Source of the DNA: Thalassiosira profunda
Lineage: Eukaryota > Bacillariophyta > Thalassiosirophyceae > Thalassiosirales > Thalassiosiraceae
NCBI GenBank assembly: GCA_036939355.1
Contig: JALLAP010000114.1
Location: forward strand, 1 to 23,223
Direction of reading: 5' to 3'
DNA length: 23,223 nucleotides
Shown: positions 9,901-17,759 of the stretch, in pieces
Layout: each line of letters starts with the position of its first letter
How positions within the stretch are numbered: position 1 is the stretch's first letter
Position numbers and translations under genes: made by a program
The notes under the pieces: generated by a model
Seen by the model: only the letters and a program-made list of their open reading frames with translations
What the model was told of the DNA's origin: nothing
Database searches by the model: none

Positions 9901-10275
9901 CTAAACAAATGGTTCATGTGCCAGGCGTTGGCGGACCTGCCTGACGTGCTTGATAGGGTGAAGGCCTTGGTGGAGCATCCAGAGTTCACCCTGTCCAACC
10001 CAAACCGCTGCCGCTCGTTGATCAGTGCGTTCTCGATGAACGCCGCGCATTTCCATGCCGAAGATGGAGAGGGCTACAAGTTCCTGGGCGACATTATCGC
10101 GAAGGCGGACAAGCTGAACCCCCAGATGTCGTCTGGCATGGGACGCAGTTTGGTCCAGTGGCGGAGGTACAGCGAGGAAAGGGGCGCTTTGATGAAGGCC
10201 GAGCTGCAGAAGCTTAGCGACATGAAGCCCATCTCGAACGACTTGTTTGAAGTGGTTGGCCGTGGGTTGAAATGA
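6947..10275 (+). CDS. Aminopeptidase N, M1 family, PepN type, predicted plastid-targeted
   Basis: Removes N-terminal amino acids from peptides using one zinc. Exons are 6947-7398, 7505-7539, 7637-8322, 8392-8475 and 8548-10275; phases agree at all joins and give 994 residues, longer than bacterial PepN (about 870) because of an N-terminal leader. Catalytic residues: GAMEN (383-387), HEYFH (H419, E420, H423) followed by NWTGNRVTCRDW and third ligand E442, and Y504 in the transition-state position. The HExxH motif is split by intron 4 between H419 and E420. The leader MKFSPAAKAAFLAAASLLAA is a signal peptide ending near SAAFAG (22-27, Phe at +1), followed by an Ala/Ser/Arg-rich stretch. This is the bipartite form that sends proteins into secondary plastids, so a role in stromal peptide turnover is likely (inferred). 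The two 3' introns are near-copies of each other. Confidence 0.95.
8323..8391 (+). repeat. Intron 3 of aminopeptidase N, near-copy of intron 4
   Basis: 69-nt intron, gtgagt...ctcag, phase 0. It shares the 5' block GTGAGTNGAATGCANTGCACCAA, the central TCGCCG and the 3' block CTAACCGNTGATCCACNCAG with intron 4. By eye about 80% of positions match. The CTAAC is a plausible branch site. Confidence 0.85.
8476..8547 (+). repeat. Intron 4 of aminopeptidase N, near-copy of intron 3
   Basis: 72-nt intron, gtgagt...cgcag, phase 0, only 84 nt downstream of intron 3. Similarity runs the whole length, from donor to acceptor, and stops at the exon borders as far as can be judged by eye. Confidence 0.85.
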
Positions 10276-10378
10276 GTCTGTTCCGATGGGTTGCTCGGGT
10301 GCATTCTACTTGTAAAGAACTGCCAGCTCAATCTTTTATCTTCTTCGTCTTATTAGCTTCATCACACTTCATCACACT

Positions 10379-11608
10379 TCAGCCTTCGGTTCCAGCCCGG
10401 CCTTTTGTGCATACCTGACACTGCGCGGCCTGCCGCCCAGAAACGGCAACCTGCCACAGCAGCCGAGAATCCCGGTGAAGCACAAATTGCACTATTGGTG
10501 TGTATACGAAGATGCTCAGCAGAATCTCGATCAGGTACACCAACAAGAAGTAGAGATCCGGGGTCTCCTCACTTGCGTAGTTCAGCGCAGTGTCAATACC
10601 CAGAAAGCTTTGTTGCGCACCATCTCCTGGCTCGAAGACTCTGAAGTAAACGAGCACTGTCGTTGCGCAAACGACGACCATAACAACCGAAACAGCAATG
10701 ACCCACCCGACAGTCTGATCCCTTCGACAATATCCACAGCTAATCATGTGCCAAAGTCCGAAGTCGAAGAATGAGTGGATTCCGCTCCCCAGCGTCCACA
10801 GGATACCGATCTGCGACGGATCGAACCCGACGTCTCGTCCGGCTACGTTGATCTCCTCGTCCAACGGCACATACTTCTCGGTTTCGTTGTACAGCTTGCC
10901 ACCCCACGATTCTACAGTGTCCTCAATCCCCGTATCCTCAAACGCTTCGCCCCACAGAAAGATGACGTTGGTCACCGTCAGCCCAAACGCGAGCGAGCCC
11001 AGCAGGAGAATCAGCCGGTGTTTGTTCTTCACGGGATGCAGGCGGTGATGGCAGCACAGGCCGAAGACGAGGTGGTTGTTCTGATAATATGAGCACAGGT
11101 CTTCGCACCAACTGTTCCCCGGGAGGTGATAGGCCCTGATCGATAGCTTTTGGCGTATGATCTCGTCTTCGCTCGGTGGTTTGATCTCCTCGTCTACTGG
11201 TTGCTCGTTGTCGTCTGTTGAGCCTCTGTCGTCACCATCGGTTTCCGCAGAAGATTCCCCGGTATCCTCCTCGCTCGCGGTAGCAGACGCATCGCTCTCG
11301 TGGCCCTTCTCTGCCGGTATGTGCTCGACTACGACGATGCTCGAGTGGCTGTGATTCCAGCCCGCGGCGGCATTCTGCATATGCCACGCTGCGATTGCAT
11401 TCTGCCCGGGAGCGGACCACACCACGACGTCATTTTGCATTGTGTGCGTAGACATTGGCTGCCATCCCTCACCGCCATTCGCCTGCCAGTTTGCTGCGCC
11501 AGCTGGTGCCAGGCGCCCTCGGAAGAGAGTGGAGAGATGCGGCGTTCGGGGGGGTGCTTTTGCGCCGCCACCCAACGCTCTCACATCTTTGGCGCTGGGA
11601 ATGTACAT
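10379..11608 (-). CDS. Four-helix membrane protein of unknown function (C-terminus probably frame-shifted)
   Basis: 409 residues as read from the ATG at 11608. The N-terminal 150 residues are hydrophilic, with Gln/Trp-rich and then strongly acidic Ser/Glu/Asp stretches (102-150). A CCHHRLHP motif (185-192) precedes four hydrophobic segments at about 198-220, 264-289, 300-322 and 351-376. Next to CCHHRLHP the region looks cytosolic and might bind metal, but there is no proof. After VQFVL (373-377) the frame continues as an unconvincing tail. A neighbouring frame from about 10478 to 10372 reads GILGCCGRLPFLGGRP and ends in a Lys/Glu-containing tail, which looks far more like a real C-terminus. 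I recall similar GILGCGR...LGGRP endings in diatom proteins, not checked. So the true stop is probably at 10372-10374. Function unknown. Confidence 0.75.
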   Translation of the reverse strand: MYIPSAKDVRALGGGAKAPPRTPHLSTLFRGRLAPAGAANWQANGGEGWQPMSTHTMQNDVVVWSAPGQNAIAAWHMQNAAAGWNHSHSSIVVVEHIPAEKGHESDASATASEEDTGESSAETDGDDRGSTDDNEQPVDEEIKPPSEDEIIRQKLSIRAYHLPGNSWCEDLCSYYQNNHLVFGLCCHHRLHPVKNKHRLILLLGSLAFGLTVTNVIFLWGEAFEDTGIEDTVESWGGKLYNETEKYVPLDEEINVAGRDVGFDPSQIGILWTLGSGIHSFFDFGLWHMISCGYCRRDQTVGWVIAVSVVMVVVCATTVLVYFRVFEPGDGAQQSFLGIDTALNYASEETPDLYFLLVYLIEILLSIFVYTPIVQFVLHRDSRLLWQVAVSGRQAAQCQVCTKGRAGTEG

Positions 11609-11702
11609 AGGTAGGAATCAGTACTTTCTCGTGGGGTGGACGCGTGTTACTTTTTGCAGGTTGCACCCTCGGGTTGCTGCTGCCCACTCTTCACAGTAGA
11701 CC
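11609..11702. promoter_or_regulatory. 94-bp divergent intergenic region, membrane protein / beta-helix-SET protein
   Basis: Only 94 bp separate the two start codons. Both promoters and 5' UTRs must share this space or extend into the neighbouring gene, so the two genes may be co-regulated. No named motif is evident. Confidence 0.45.
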
Positions 11703-13402
11703 ATGGCCATCCTGACTGTCAAACGCGGCGGCGGTGGCGGTGGCGGTGGGAGCTACGGCACCATCGAGAGCGCCCTCTCGGCGGCGGCCGTGGGCGATGT
11801 GATCGAGCTGTCGCCCGGCCGCTACGAGGAGGTGATCGTCGTCAGCGTGGCGGGCATCACCATCCGTTCAGCGGAAAAGCACAAGGCCATCATCTGCAGC
11901 CGCAAGGGCGAAGATAGCCTGAGCGTCATCACGGTCGAAGCGTGCGAGGCGGTGCTGGTTGATCTCGACATTCGAGGCCCGGGCGGTACGAAGAAGCAAA
12001 GCACTCAGGAGTCCACCCCGGCAGTGCTCATACTGGCACCAGATGTGGAACTAATTGGCTGCAAGGTGACGGGCAAAGGAAGCATCGGGATCAAAACCTA
12101 CGAGACGAATACCAGCGTGATGTTGGCAAGACGGCGGTTCTTGCAATGGAACAGGATGCGGGTGTACGGATCGATAGGTGCAGGCTCAGAAGTGCTCAGG
12201 ATACCGGCATCTGGCTCCTAGCTGCATCTCGGAGCGAGATCATAGAGACGGTGGTCAGCAAATGCGGGCATACTGGGATCTGGTTCGATTCGGCGCCAGC
12301 GTTTCTGAAAGATGTAACGGTCACCGAGATCAAGAATGATGGGATAGTCTTCGATTGGCCCGAGTCGACGCCGATTTCCAACAGCGACTACATCGCCCTC
12401 TCGCGTGTGGGACACTGCCTTCAGAACGTGAGCGTCACGAAGTGCAAGAAAAATGGCATCTCAGTCTTTCCGGGGGTGCGTGTTGTGTGTGCCGAATGTA
12501 CATTCTCCAACAATGGCGATGCTGGGGCCTTCTTCCAGGGCTCAGAGGACGAAGACGAGGAGAGGGAGGAAGCCCATCGTAAGAGGATCAAGGGTTGTGA
12601 TACCAGTGTCATCCATGAGGGGACGATTGAGAGCAATAATGGATTCGGCGTGGAGGCCGAGGAATCTGGCCTCGTCAAGCTCTCTGGTCACATCGATTTT
12701 GGACGCAACAAAAAGGGCGACGGGAATAGCTCAGTCATCAGCCCGGCCAAGCGTGCTCGTTCTGCGGGTCTATCCACCTCTTCTGTCAACCGCACTGGTT
12801 CAGCCAAACAACCTGCTTCGGCGGCGCCAAAGAAATCAAGCACTGGCAAACAAAGCGCCGTTGATCCGTTCACGAAAGTTACCGAGAAGTCGGGGGTCGC
12901 TCTGCCGAAGAACTGGCCAACAGGACTCATCTTTCTCGGCGATTTCAACGTCGGCGCCATTCCCAGCATCGACAAGTTGCAAGAGTTCTACCTGACACAC
13001 CCCGTGAAGGTAAACAAGAAGGTCTCGATCGCAGATTCTCCTGAAGATCGAGGTCTGGGGCTGTTCGCGGCCCAGACTCTCCGCAAGGGCCAGGTCGTGG
13101 GGTTTTACTCCGGCCACCTGCGGAGACAGCAGGTGATGCACGACAGCGAGTACGTCGCAAACTGGCGCCCGATCGGCGAGAAAGAGGACGGTCAATGGGA
13201 AATCGATGCTGAGTGGTGCGGCAACGAAATGAGATTCGCAAATTATCCCAATAATGACGAGGAGCCGAACATGAAGGCCAACTGCATTCGGCGCAACAAC
13301 TTGCAGGTCATTGCTTTCAAGGCGATCGCGGATATCAAGAAGGGAACTGAGTTGCTTTGGGATTACGGCCCTGACTACTTCTCCGGAAACGAAGACGAAT
13401 AG
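11703..13402 (+). CDS. Beta-helix repeat + SET-domain protein (frame broken near 12113)
   Basis: Two overlapping frames make one gene. Frame one (from ATG 11703, context agaccATGGCC) encodes a Gly run and SYGTIESALSAAAVGDVIEL, the typical opening of parallel beta-helix (PbH1/CASH) proteins, up to KTYETNT. The other frame carries on as RDVGKTAVLAMEQDAGVRIDRC and further helix rungs (DTGIWLL, HTGIWFD, KNDGIVFD). One base appears to be missing in the run at 12111-12113. With it the protein is 566 residues. After an Asp/Glu patch and a Ser/Lys linker comes a SET domain (about 435-560): DRGLGLFAAQTLRKGQVV, EWCGNEMRFANY and LLWDYGPDYF. SET domains transfer methyl groups to lysines, usually of histones. 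The usual NHS signature is replaced by NYPNN, so activity is uncertain. Beta-helices generally bind proteins or sugars; here it may select the substrate, much as MORN repeats precede the SET domain of SETD7. Confidence 0.82.
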
Positions 13403-13508
13403 AATGTGGAGGGATAGCTGTGCAAAATGGTGTTTGACAGGTTCTGGCTTGATAACAGGCCAGAGCAAACTCGATGTTTCAGTAGATAGCTATTTATGGT
13501 CACACAAT

Positions 13509-15188
13509 CTATCGTATCCTAGGAATGGGGCCTGGCCTGTCTCGCATTCCTCCCAGCCGTGATAGAGTCATGGCCACCTCCATTACATCGTCTTCCGCCG
13601 CCGGCTCGTAATTTGTGTGCTCTAGCGATGCCGACGTCGAGCCCTCGGCGCTGATCGCATCTACGTGAACTAATGATGGCTTTGAGATGCTAGCGCTGCT
13701 CGTATAGATGGGCGGCGCCATCATTTCCTGCGCCACTAGCTTGGACGGCGGCGTCGGAATGCGAGACGCAAGCTGGGGATGATACCCCAGAGGTGCCTCG
13801 CCTCCTGCTCTGTTGGATGAGACGTGCACGCCCGAGGGCATGCTCGGCAAATAGAGGCCGGGCGAGCCCATCTCTCTAGCGAGCCTCCGCATGTCCGAGC
13901 AATTGGAGGACGTGGGAGTTCGTCCCAGGTCGAGGCCACTAGCCGTGGGCGGAGGAGGCACGGAAGGAGGAGAAAGGATCTGGCTGGCATCGGGAGGCTG
14001 CCCATAGCTGACGGAAGCTTGGCTCCTCGTGCTGCCGTGCTGCACATGAAGGAGGGTCGACGCCTGGCTGCTCGCCGCGCTCTGGGGGCTCCCAGAGAGG
14101 TCCTGGGCCATGGCCGACGATAGTCCCGACGCAGCGACAGGATGATGCATCCTCTGCGAGTGGACCAAATTCGCTCGCATCTTCTTGCGCTCGTGCGCCG
14201 CGGCGCGGTCCATGAGCCGCTGCGTCTTGCCCGTCTTCTTCCTCTTGTGATACGAGGCCGAGGAACGGTGGCTCCCCGCGGAGGCAAGGGACGCCAGTGA
14301 GGCGGCGCAGTCCACGGAAGCGTCGTCCTCGTCCATGATGTGATCTTCGACGATGGAAGTGGAGGCAAGGGACGCCTCGCAATCCGAATCGATGTTGAAG
14401 CGATTCATAGCATGGGCGAGGGAGGACGTGGCGGGGCAGCATCCGTGCGCACCGTGGGGCACTTGGACGTGGCCCGCCTGAAAGTACACCCCCGGAGCGG
14501 ACGCCGGACTCTCCCCTCCTTGGAACGAGCTGGGATGAGGGACGGCGCCCCAATCCCTCGATACCAACGTGGACGTGAGCGACGACTCGGCCGTTGTGTG
14601 CGTCACCTCGGAACACACCGAGTCGTGGTCGTTGCAGCGATACTCGGCCGAATCAAGTAAAACGGTGGCCTGCTTGGACAGCGACGATGAGCGCCAGGGG
14701 AGGATCGAGCTGGCATTGTTGGTCGGAGGAGGCATGGCAGGCTCCGGCATCTTGCGCAGTCCGGCCGGGCAGGCCAAGGCCATCGAGGTCAGCTCCTCGC
14801 CCGCCTCCCGCGACGCAAGCGACGGCGACACGGAGAGGGTGCTCCTGGAGCACTGCGAGCGGGCATCCTGCTTGTGTGCGCTCCCGGAATCGCTCATGTC
14901 ATCATCGTTCTCGCCCGTGGAGTGGGTGGCCCCAGTGCGCTGCGTGTGCCGCGAAACCTTGCTGCCCGAGAGGGAGAAGTCGTGGCATTCCAGGACGTGC
15001 TCCGTGGCGGCCCGGTCCTCTGGAAGGGAGGGCAGTCCGGAGATGACCACGACGTGGTTGGATTGGGGGGCCGCCAAGGGCAGTGCTCCCGCCCCCCGTT
15101 GGAGGCCGAGCTGGTGGAGGTATCGCTCGCGAATCCGGTTGGCGGACGCGTTCTTCGCGGCGGGCTTGTACGGTCGAATCTGCCTCAT
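13509..15188 (-). CDS. Ser-rich, basic, probably nuclear protein of unknown function
   Basis: Not recognised. I start at the ATG at 15188, giving 559 residues beginning MRQIRPYKPAAKNASANRIR and ERYLHQLGLQ, a structured-looking basic opening. The frame stays open for 65 further codons upstream (to ATG 15383), but that stretch looks like untranslated sequence. Most of the protein is disordered: repeated SLAS/ASLAS patches, Ser, Pro, Gln and Thr. Near residues 312-346 lies a basic helix-prone segment, KRKKTGKTQRLMDRAAAHER followed by KKMRANL, which could be a nuclear localisation signal and DNA or protein contact. The last 60 residues (EDDVMEVAMTLSRLGGMRDR) look ordered. There are no catalytic motifs or membrane spans. 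It is convergent with the SET gene (106 bp gap). A regulatory protein is possible but unproven. Confidence 0.65.
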   Translation of the reverse strand: MRQIRPYKPAAKNASANRIRERYLHQLGLQRGAGALPLAAPQSNHVVVISGLPSLPEDRAATEHVLECHDFSLSGSKVSRHTQRTGATHSTGENDDDMSDSGSAHKQDARSQCSRSTLSVSPSLASREAGEELTSMALACPAGLRKMPEPAMPPPTNNASSILPWRSSSLSKQATVLLDSAEYRCNDHDSVCSEVTHTTAESSLTSTLVSRDWGAVPHPSSFQGGESPASAPGVYFQAGHVQVPHGAHGCCPATSSLAHAMNRFNIDSDCEASLASTSIVEDHIMDEDDASVDCAASLASLASAGSHRSSASYHKRKKTGKTQRLMDRAAAHERKKMRANLVHSQRMHHPVAASGLSSAMAQDLSGSPQSAASSQASTLLHVQHGSTRSQASVSYGQPPDASQILSPPSVPPPPTASGLDLGRTPTSSNCSDMRRLAREMGSPGLYLPSMPSGVHVSSNRAGGEAPLGYHPQLASRIPTPPSKLVAQEMMAPPIYTSSASISKPSLVHVDAISAEGSTSASLEHTNYEPAAEDDVMEVAMTLSRLGGMRDRPGPIPRIR

Positions 15189-16203
15189 CTTTGCTTGATC
15201 GAACTGTGGTATTTGTGTAGAGACGGTTCTTCTCGTGTAACCTGGATGATAAACAGGGAAGGAATTGTATTGGATGTGAGCGACAAGAATAAAACGCCGG
15301 TCGACCGACCATGAAGGAGAGACCAACAGAAAGCAGCGCAGCGCAGCAGAGATCAATCTTTGAAGATTGGCATGCCCCCACATTCAACGGACCATCAGTT
15401 GATGGTACAATAGGTGCATATCATGCGCAGCACTGCTAAGAACGCTCCCTGCATGTCATGAGCCCCCCAGCCCAACAATCGGAGAGCAAATAAGCCAGCA
15501 ATACAGCAATACTAGAGGGAGGCACCCGACGGACTTGGCGCTGCAAATACGAGGCCTCCCAACGATCGGATCGGAATGCGACCCAAATCCGATGCACCAA
15601 ATTACTGCCGCCATTGCAAAAATGGAGTGCGCGCACGAGGGGCAAGGCCCTGCCGCCACCCAACGGTGCCCAACGAGCGAGCGAGGGGAGCAGAATAATT
15701 GACTGCACCTCGACCACGCGCTGCTCCGAATCGGAATCCTTTCCACCCGCCCAGCCCCACCGAATCCAGCAGCACGGCCGGACCCGTGAACACTCACCAA
15801 TGATTACCCAATCGCGAGGATCGATAAATTATGAGGCCGGGCGGCTATTGTTCCTCCGCTCCGAATCTGCCAGTCCACCGTGGCGGCATGACGCCCTGCC
15901 TTCTGGCTCCGGCCGTGCCGTTTTCCTTCTCTTCTTCATCGGACTGCACGGATTCGACCGGATTGCGTGGTGACATCTCTCGAAGATGCACGGTTGCACT
16001 CCGTTTTTTTCCCGAGCAACTTCCTCGCTTCTTCGGGCGAGCCTCGTTCGTGGTGAATTTCGGGCTGATGAAATGCCAGCCAAATGCCGGAGGTGTCAAA
16101 ATTGGCATTTTCAGGCATTCCTCAAGACTCACAGACAGTTGCAACAGCTGTTTAGTGACAACATAGAGATTCTATACTAATTCCACAGTACAAAATAGTG
16201 AGA

Positions 16204-16349
16204 ATGAGACACTTCAACTTCTCGGGAAGATACGGGGCTTCGAAAGTGTTCTGAAAGCTGTGAACTTTCCCTTGAGATTCTGTGAAAGTGCGAGGAAACC
16301 ACGGGAAGATTTCGAGAAATCTTCCCGACCGTTGAGAGGCCTGTCTCAT
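16204..16349. repeat. Inverted-repeat (MITE-like or hairpin) element
   Basis: The left arm 16204-16231 and the reverse complement of the right arm 16319-16349 share ATGAGACA at the outer end, TCAAC in the middle and TCGGGAAGAT at the inner end. A nested palindrome at 16302-16327 (12-bp arms CGGGAAGATTTC, 2-base centre) uses the same CGGGAAGAT motif, so it occurs three times. No coding capacity and no clear target-site duplication. Confidence 0.7.
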
Positions 16350-16375
16350 CTGAAGTGCGTGTCTGTATCGTTGCA

Positions 16376-16387
16376 GTCTGATCAGAC
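16376..16387. repeat. Perfect 12-bp palindrome
   Basis: GTCTGATCAGAC reads the same on both strands. It lies about 190 bp upstream of the plastid RRM gene and could be a protein-binding site or chance. Confidence 0.5.
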
Positions 16388-16437
16388 AAAATTTGGGACA
16401 AAAAGAACCGCAATTTAGGGTTAAGTAGGGGATAATT

Positions 16438-16453
16438 ACTTACGTACGTACTT
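16438..16453. promoter_or_regulatory. ACTTACGTAC-type upstream motif
   Basis: Contains the perfect palindrome TACGTACGTA and lies about 120 bp upstream of the RRM start codon. A shorter version, ACTTACGTACTT, lies at 18683-18694 about 95 bp upstream of the convergent membrane-protein gene's start codon. Confidence 0.4.
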
Positions 16454-16569
16454 CGTTTACATAGGCTACCTGAATGACGCACCACGAAAATCTCAGCCAA
16501 CATCCCGTTGCTTCTATCTTCCCTGTGCACTCTGATTCTGCCCACGCCCAGGCGCCGCCCATTGCAACC

Positions 16570-17600
16570 ATGCGGACCGCCATCGTCTCCTCCCTCCTGT
16601 GCCTCGGCGCCAGCGCCTTCGCGCCCTCCCACCCGTCCACGCCCCGCCGGGCCACCATAGTGAGCTCCACCGCCGTCGCGTCCGAGGCGTCGCCCGCGGC
16701 ATCGTCCTCCTCGTCCAACGCCAACAAAAATGAGCCGACGTGGGAGGTGAAGCAGCACCTCTACGGGTTGGACATGATCAACGAGGCGGAGAGTAGCGGC
16801 ATGTCGGTAACAATGAATGCAGAAGGCGAGGTGGAGGGCGGGGAGGCGCTGCCGTTGCCGCAGACGTACATCACGTGCGGAAAGTGCAAAAGCCTGTTTG
16901 CCATTTCCGAGGCGGACCTGGGGGACCGCGGAAAAGGATGGTGAGTGGACGCTCTATTGCTGCAAGTGATTAATGTGGCGGGGAGGTATGATATGTTTGT
17001 GGATACAGAAATATCTTCCTACCGAGTTGACGTCGCACTTGCAATTTGATGTTGAGTTGTGTGTGTTGCAATATCATCGTGTGATGTTCTTTGCAGTGCA
17101 TCTTTCGAGGAGTGAACCACATCTCGTGTTGTCTTTTCCGTCCTCATAACCGGCTCACAAAAAGTCCTGATCTCCCCCAACACAGCCGAGTCAAATGCTC
17201 GGTCTGCTCAAATTCGTGGTACCAATCCCGCGACCGCCTCTTCGACATCCCCACCGAGTCGCACGATATGATCCCCGCCAACAAGTCGGACCTGGACCGC
17301 ATCGCACGCAACCTGGCCAAGGACATTTCGCCCAACTTCATGGGGGTGGGCAAATTGTACGTGGGCAACCTCGACTGGTCGACGACGCCGGACGACCTGC
17401 TGAATTTCTTCGTTTCGAACGCCAAAACGGACGGCGAGCTTGAGGTGTGCGACGTGAGCGTGGTGACGGGCCCGGACGGGAGGAGTCGGGGGTTCGCCTT
17501 CGTGTCGTTTTACGACGAGAGCGACGGGAAGGCGGCGCTGGAATGCAACGGGATGGAGTGCAATGGGAGGGAGTTGTCAGTCAGGGAACCAAACAATTGA
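16570..17600 (+). CDS. Plastid-targeted CxxC-CxxC zinc-finger + RRM RNA-binding protein
   Basis: Exons 16570-16940 and 17186-17600 join in phase 2 (TG|C) to give 261 residues. The start ATG 16570 (gcaaccATG) gives MRTAIVSSLLCLGASAFAPS, a textbook signal peptide plus ASAFAP motif, followed by a Ser/Ala transit-like stretch, hence import into a secondary plastid. An earlier in-frame ATG (16474) would bury this signal and is rejected. A MJ0042-like zinc ribbon follows: C103-x2-C106 and C128-x2-C131-SNSWYQSRD, with a further C124 made by the splice junction. A single RRM (about 179-258) carries RNP2 LYVGNL (181-186) and RNP1 RGFAFVSF (225-232), whose aromatic residues stack on RNA bases. It probably binds plastid transcripts in processing, stability or translation (inferred from family). 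Convergent with the next gene, 159 bp apart. Confidence 0.9.
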
Positions 17601-17637
17601 GGGGAATAGTTTGGGGAGGCATCTGTGACCGGGAATC

Positions 17638-17658
17638 GTTGCTGGAATTGTCTGCAAA
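17638..17658 (+). repeat. 21-bp direct repeat, copy 1
   Basis: Identical to 18776-18796 (begins GTTGCTGGAATTG, ends CTGCAAA). The two copies lie on either side of the membrane-protein gene at 17760-18590. Confidence 0.8.
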
Positions 17659-17759
17659 GGTAGATGTATCCTAAATATCTGCAAAAATTTATCCTGGGCA
17701 CGGTATGATAGAAGTTGGGCTTGCCTCGCTTCTCCAAGCTCTAGGTGCATGCAATTTCA

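Larger units (their letters stand above)
15189..16569. promoter_or_regulatory. 1.38-kb divergent gene-free region
   Basis: The largest gene-free stretch in the window, between the Ser-rich protein and the plastid zinc-finger/RRM gene. Open frames here are short and without recognisable domains. It holds an inverted-repeat element (16204-16349), a 12-bp perfect palindrome (16376-16387), a smaller AAATGCCA/TGGCATTT stem (16071-16078 with 16103-16110), and the palindromic ACTTACGTACGTACTT-like site at 16438-16453, about 120 bp before the RRM start codon. Confidence 0.55.

Noticed and set aside
10351..10380. Tandem CTTCATCACA repeat after the aminopeptidase gene
   Set aside because: Two to three short copies; simple-sequence slippage that partly overlaps the neighbouring gene's 3' end.
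12146..12148. Independent SET gene starting at ATG 12146
   Set aside because: Beta-helix sequence continues upstream of this Met in the same frame and connects to the preceding frame, so it is an internal Met.
15189..15383. 65-residue N-terminal extension of the Ser-rich protein
   Set aside because: Composition looks untranslated, and the ATG at 15188 opens an ordered segment. It cannot be excluded without RNA data.
15845..16144. 99-residue minus-strand frame in the gene-free region
   Set aside because: No domain, several overlapping alternatives in other frames, and no neighbour or splice support.
16302..16327. Bona fide heat-shock element
   Set aside because: Only the central TTCnnGAA fits; the outer GAA/TTC blocks are one base off the 5-bp spacing, so I list it only as a resemblance.
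16177..16758. 193-residue minus-strand frame over the RRM gene's 5' end
   Set aside because: Runs opposite to the plastid leader and through the inverted repeat; a shadow frame.
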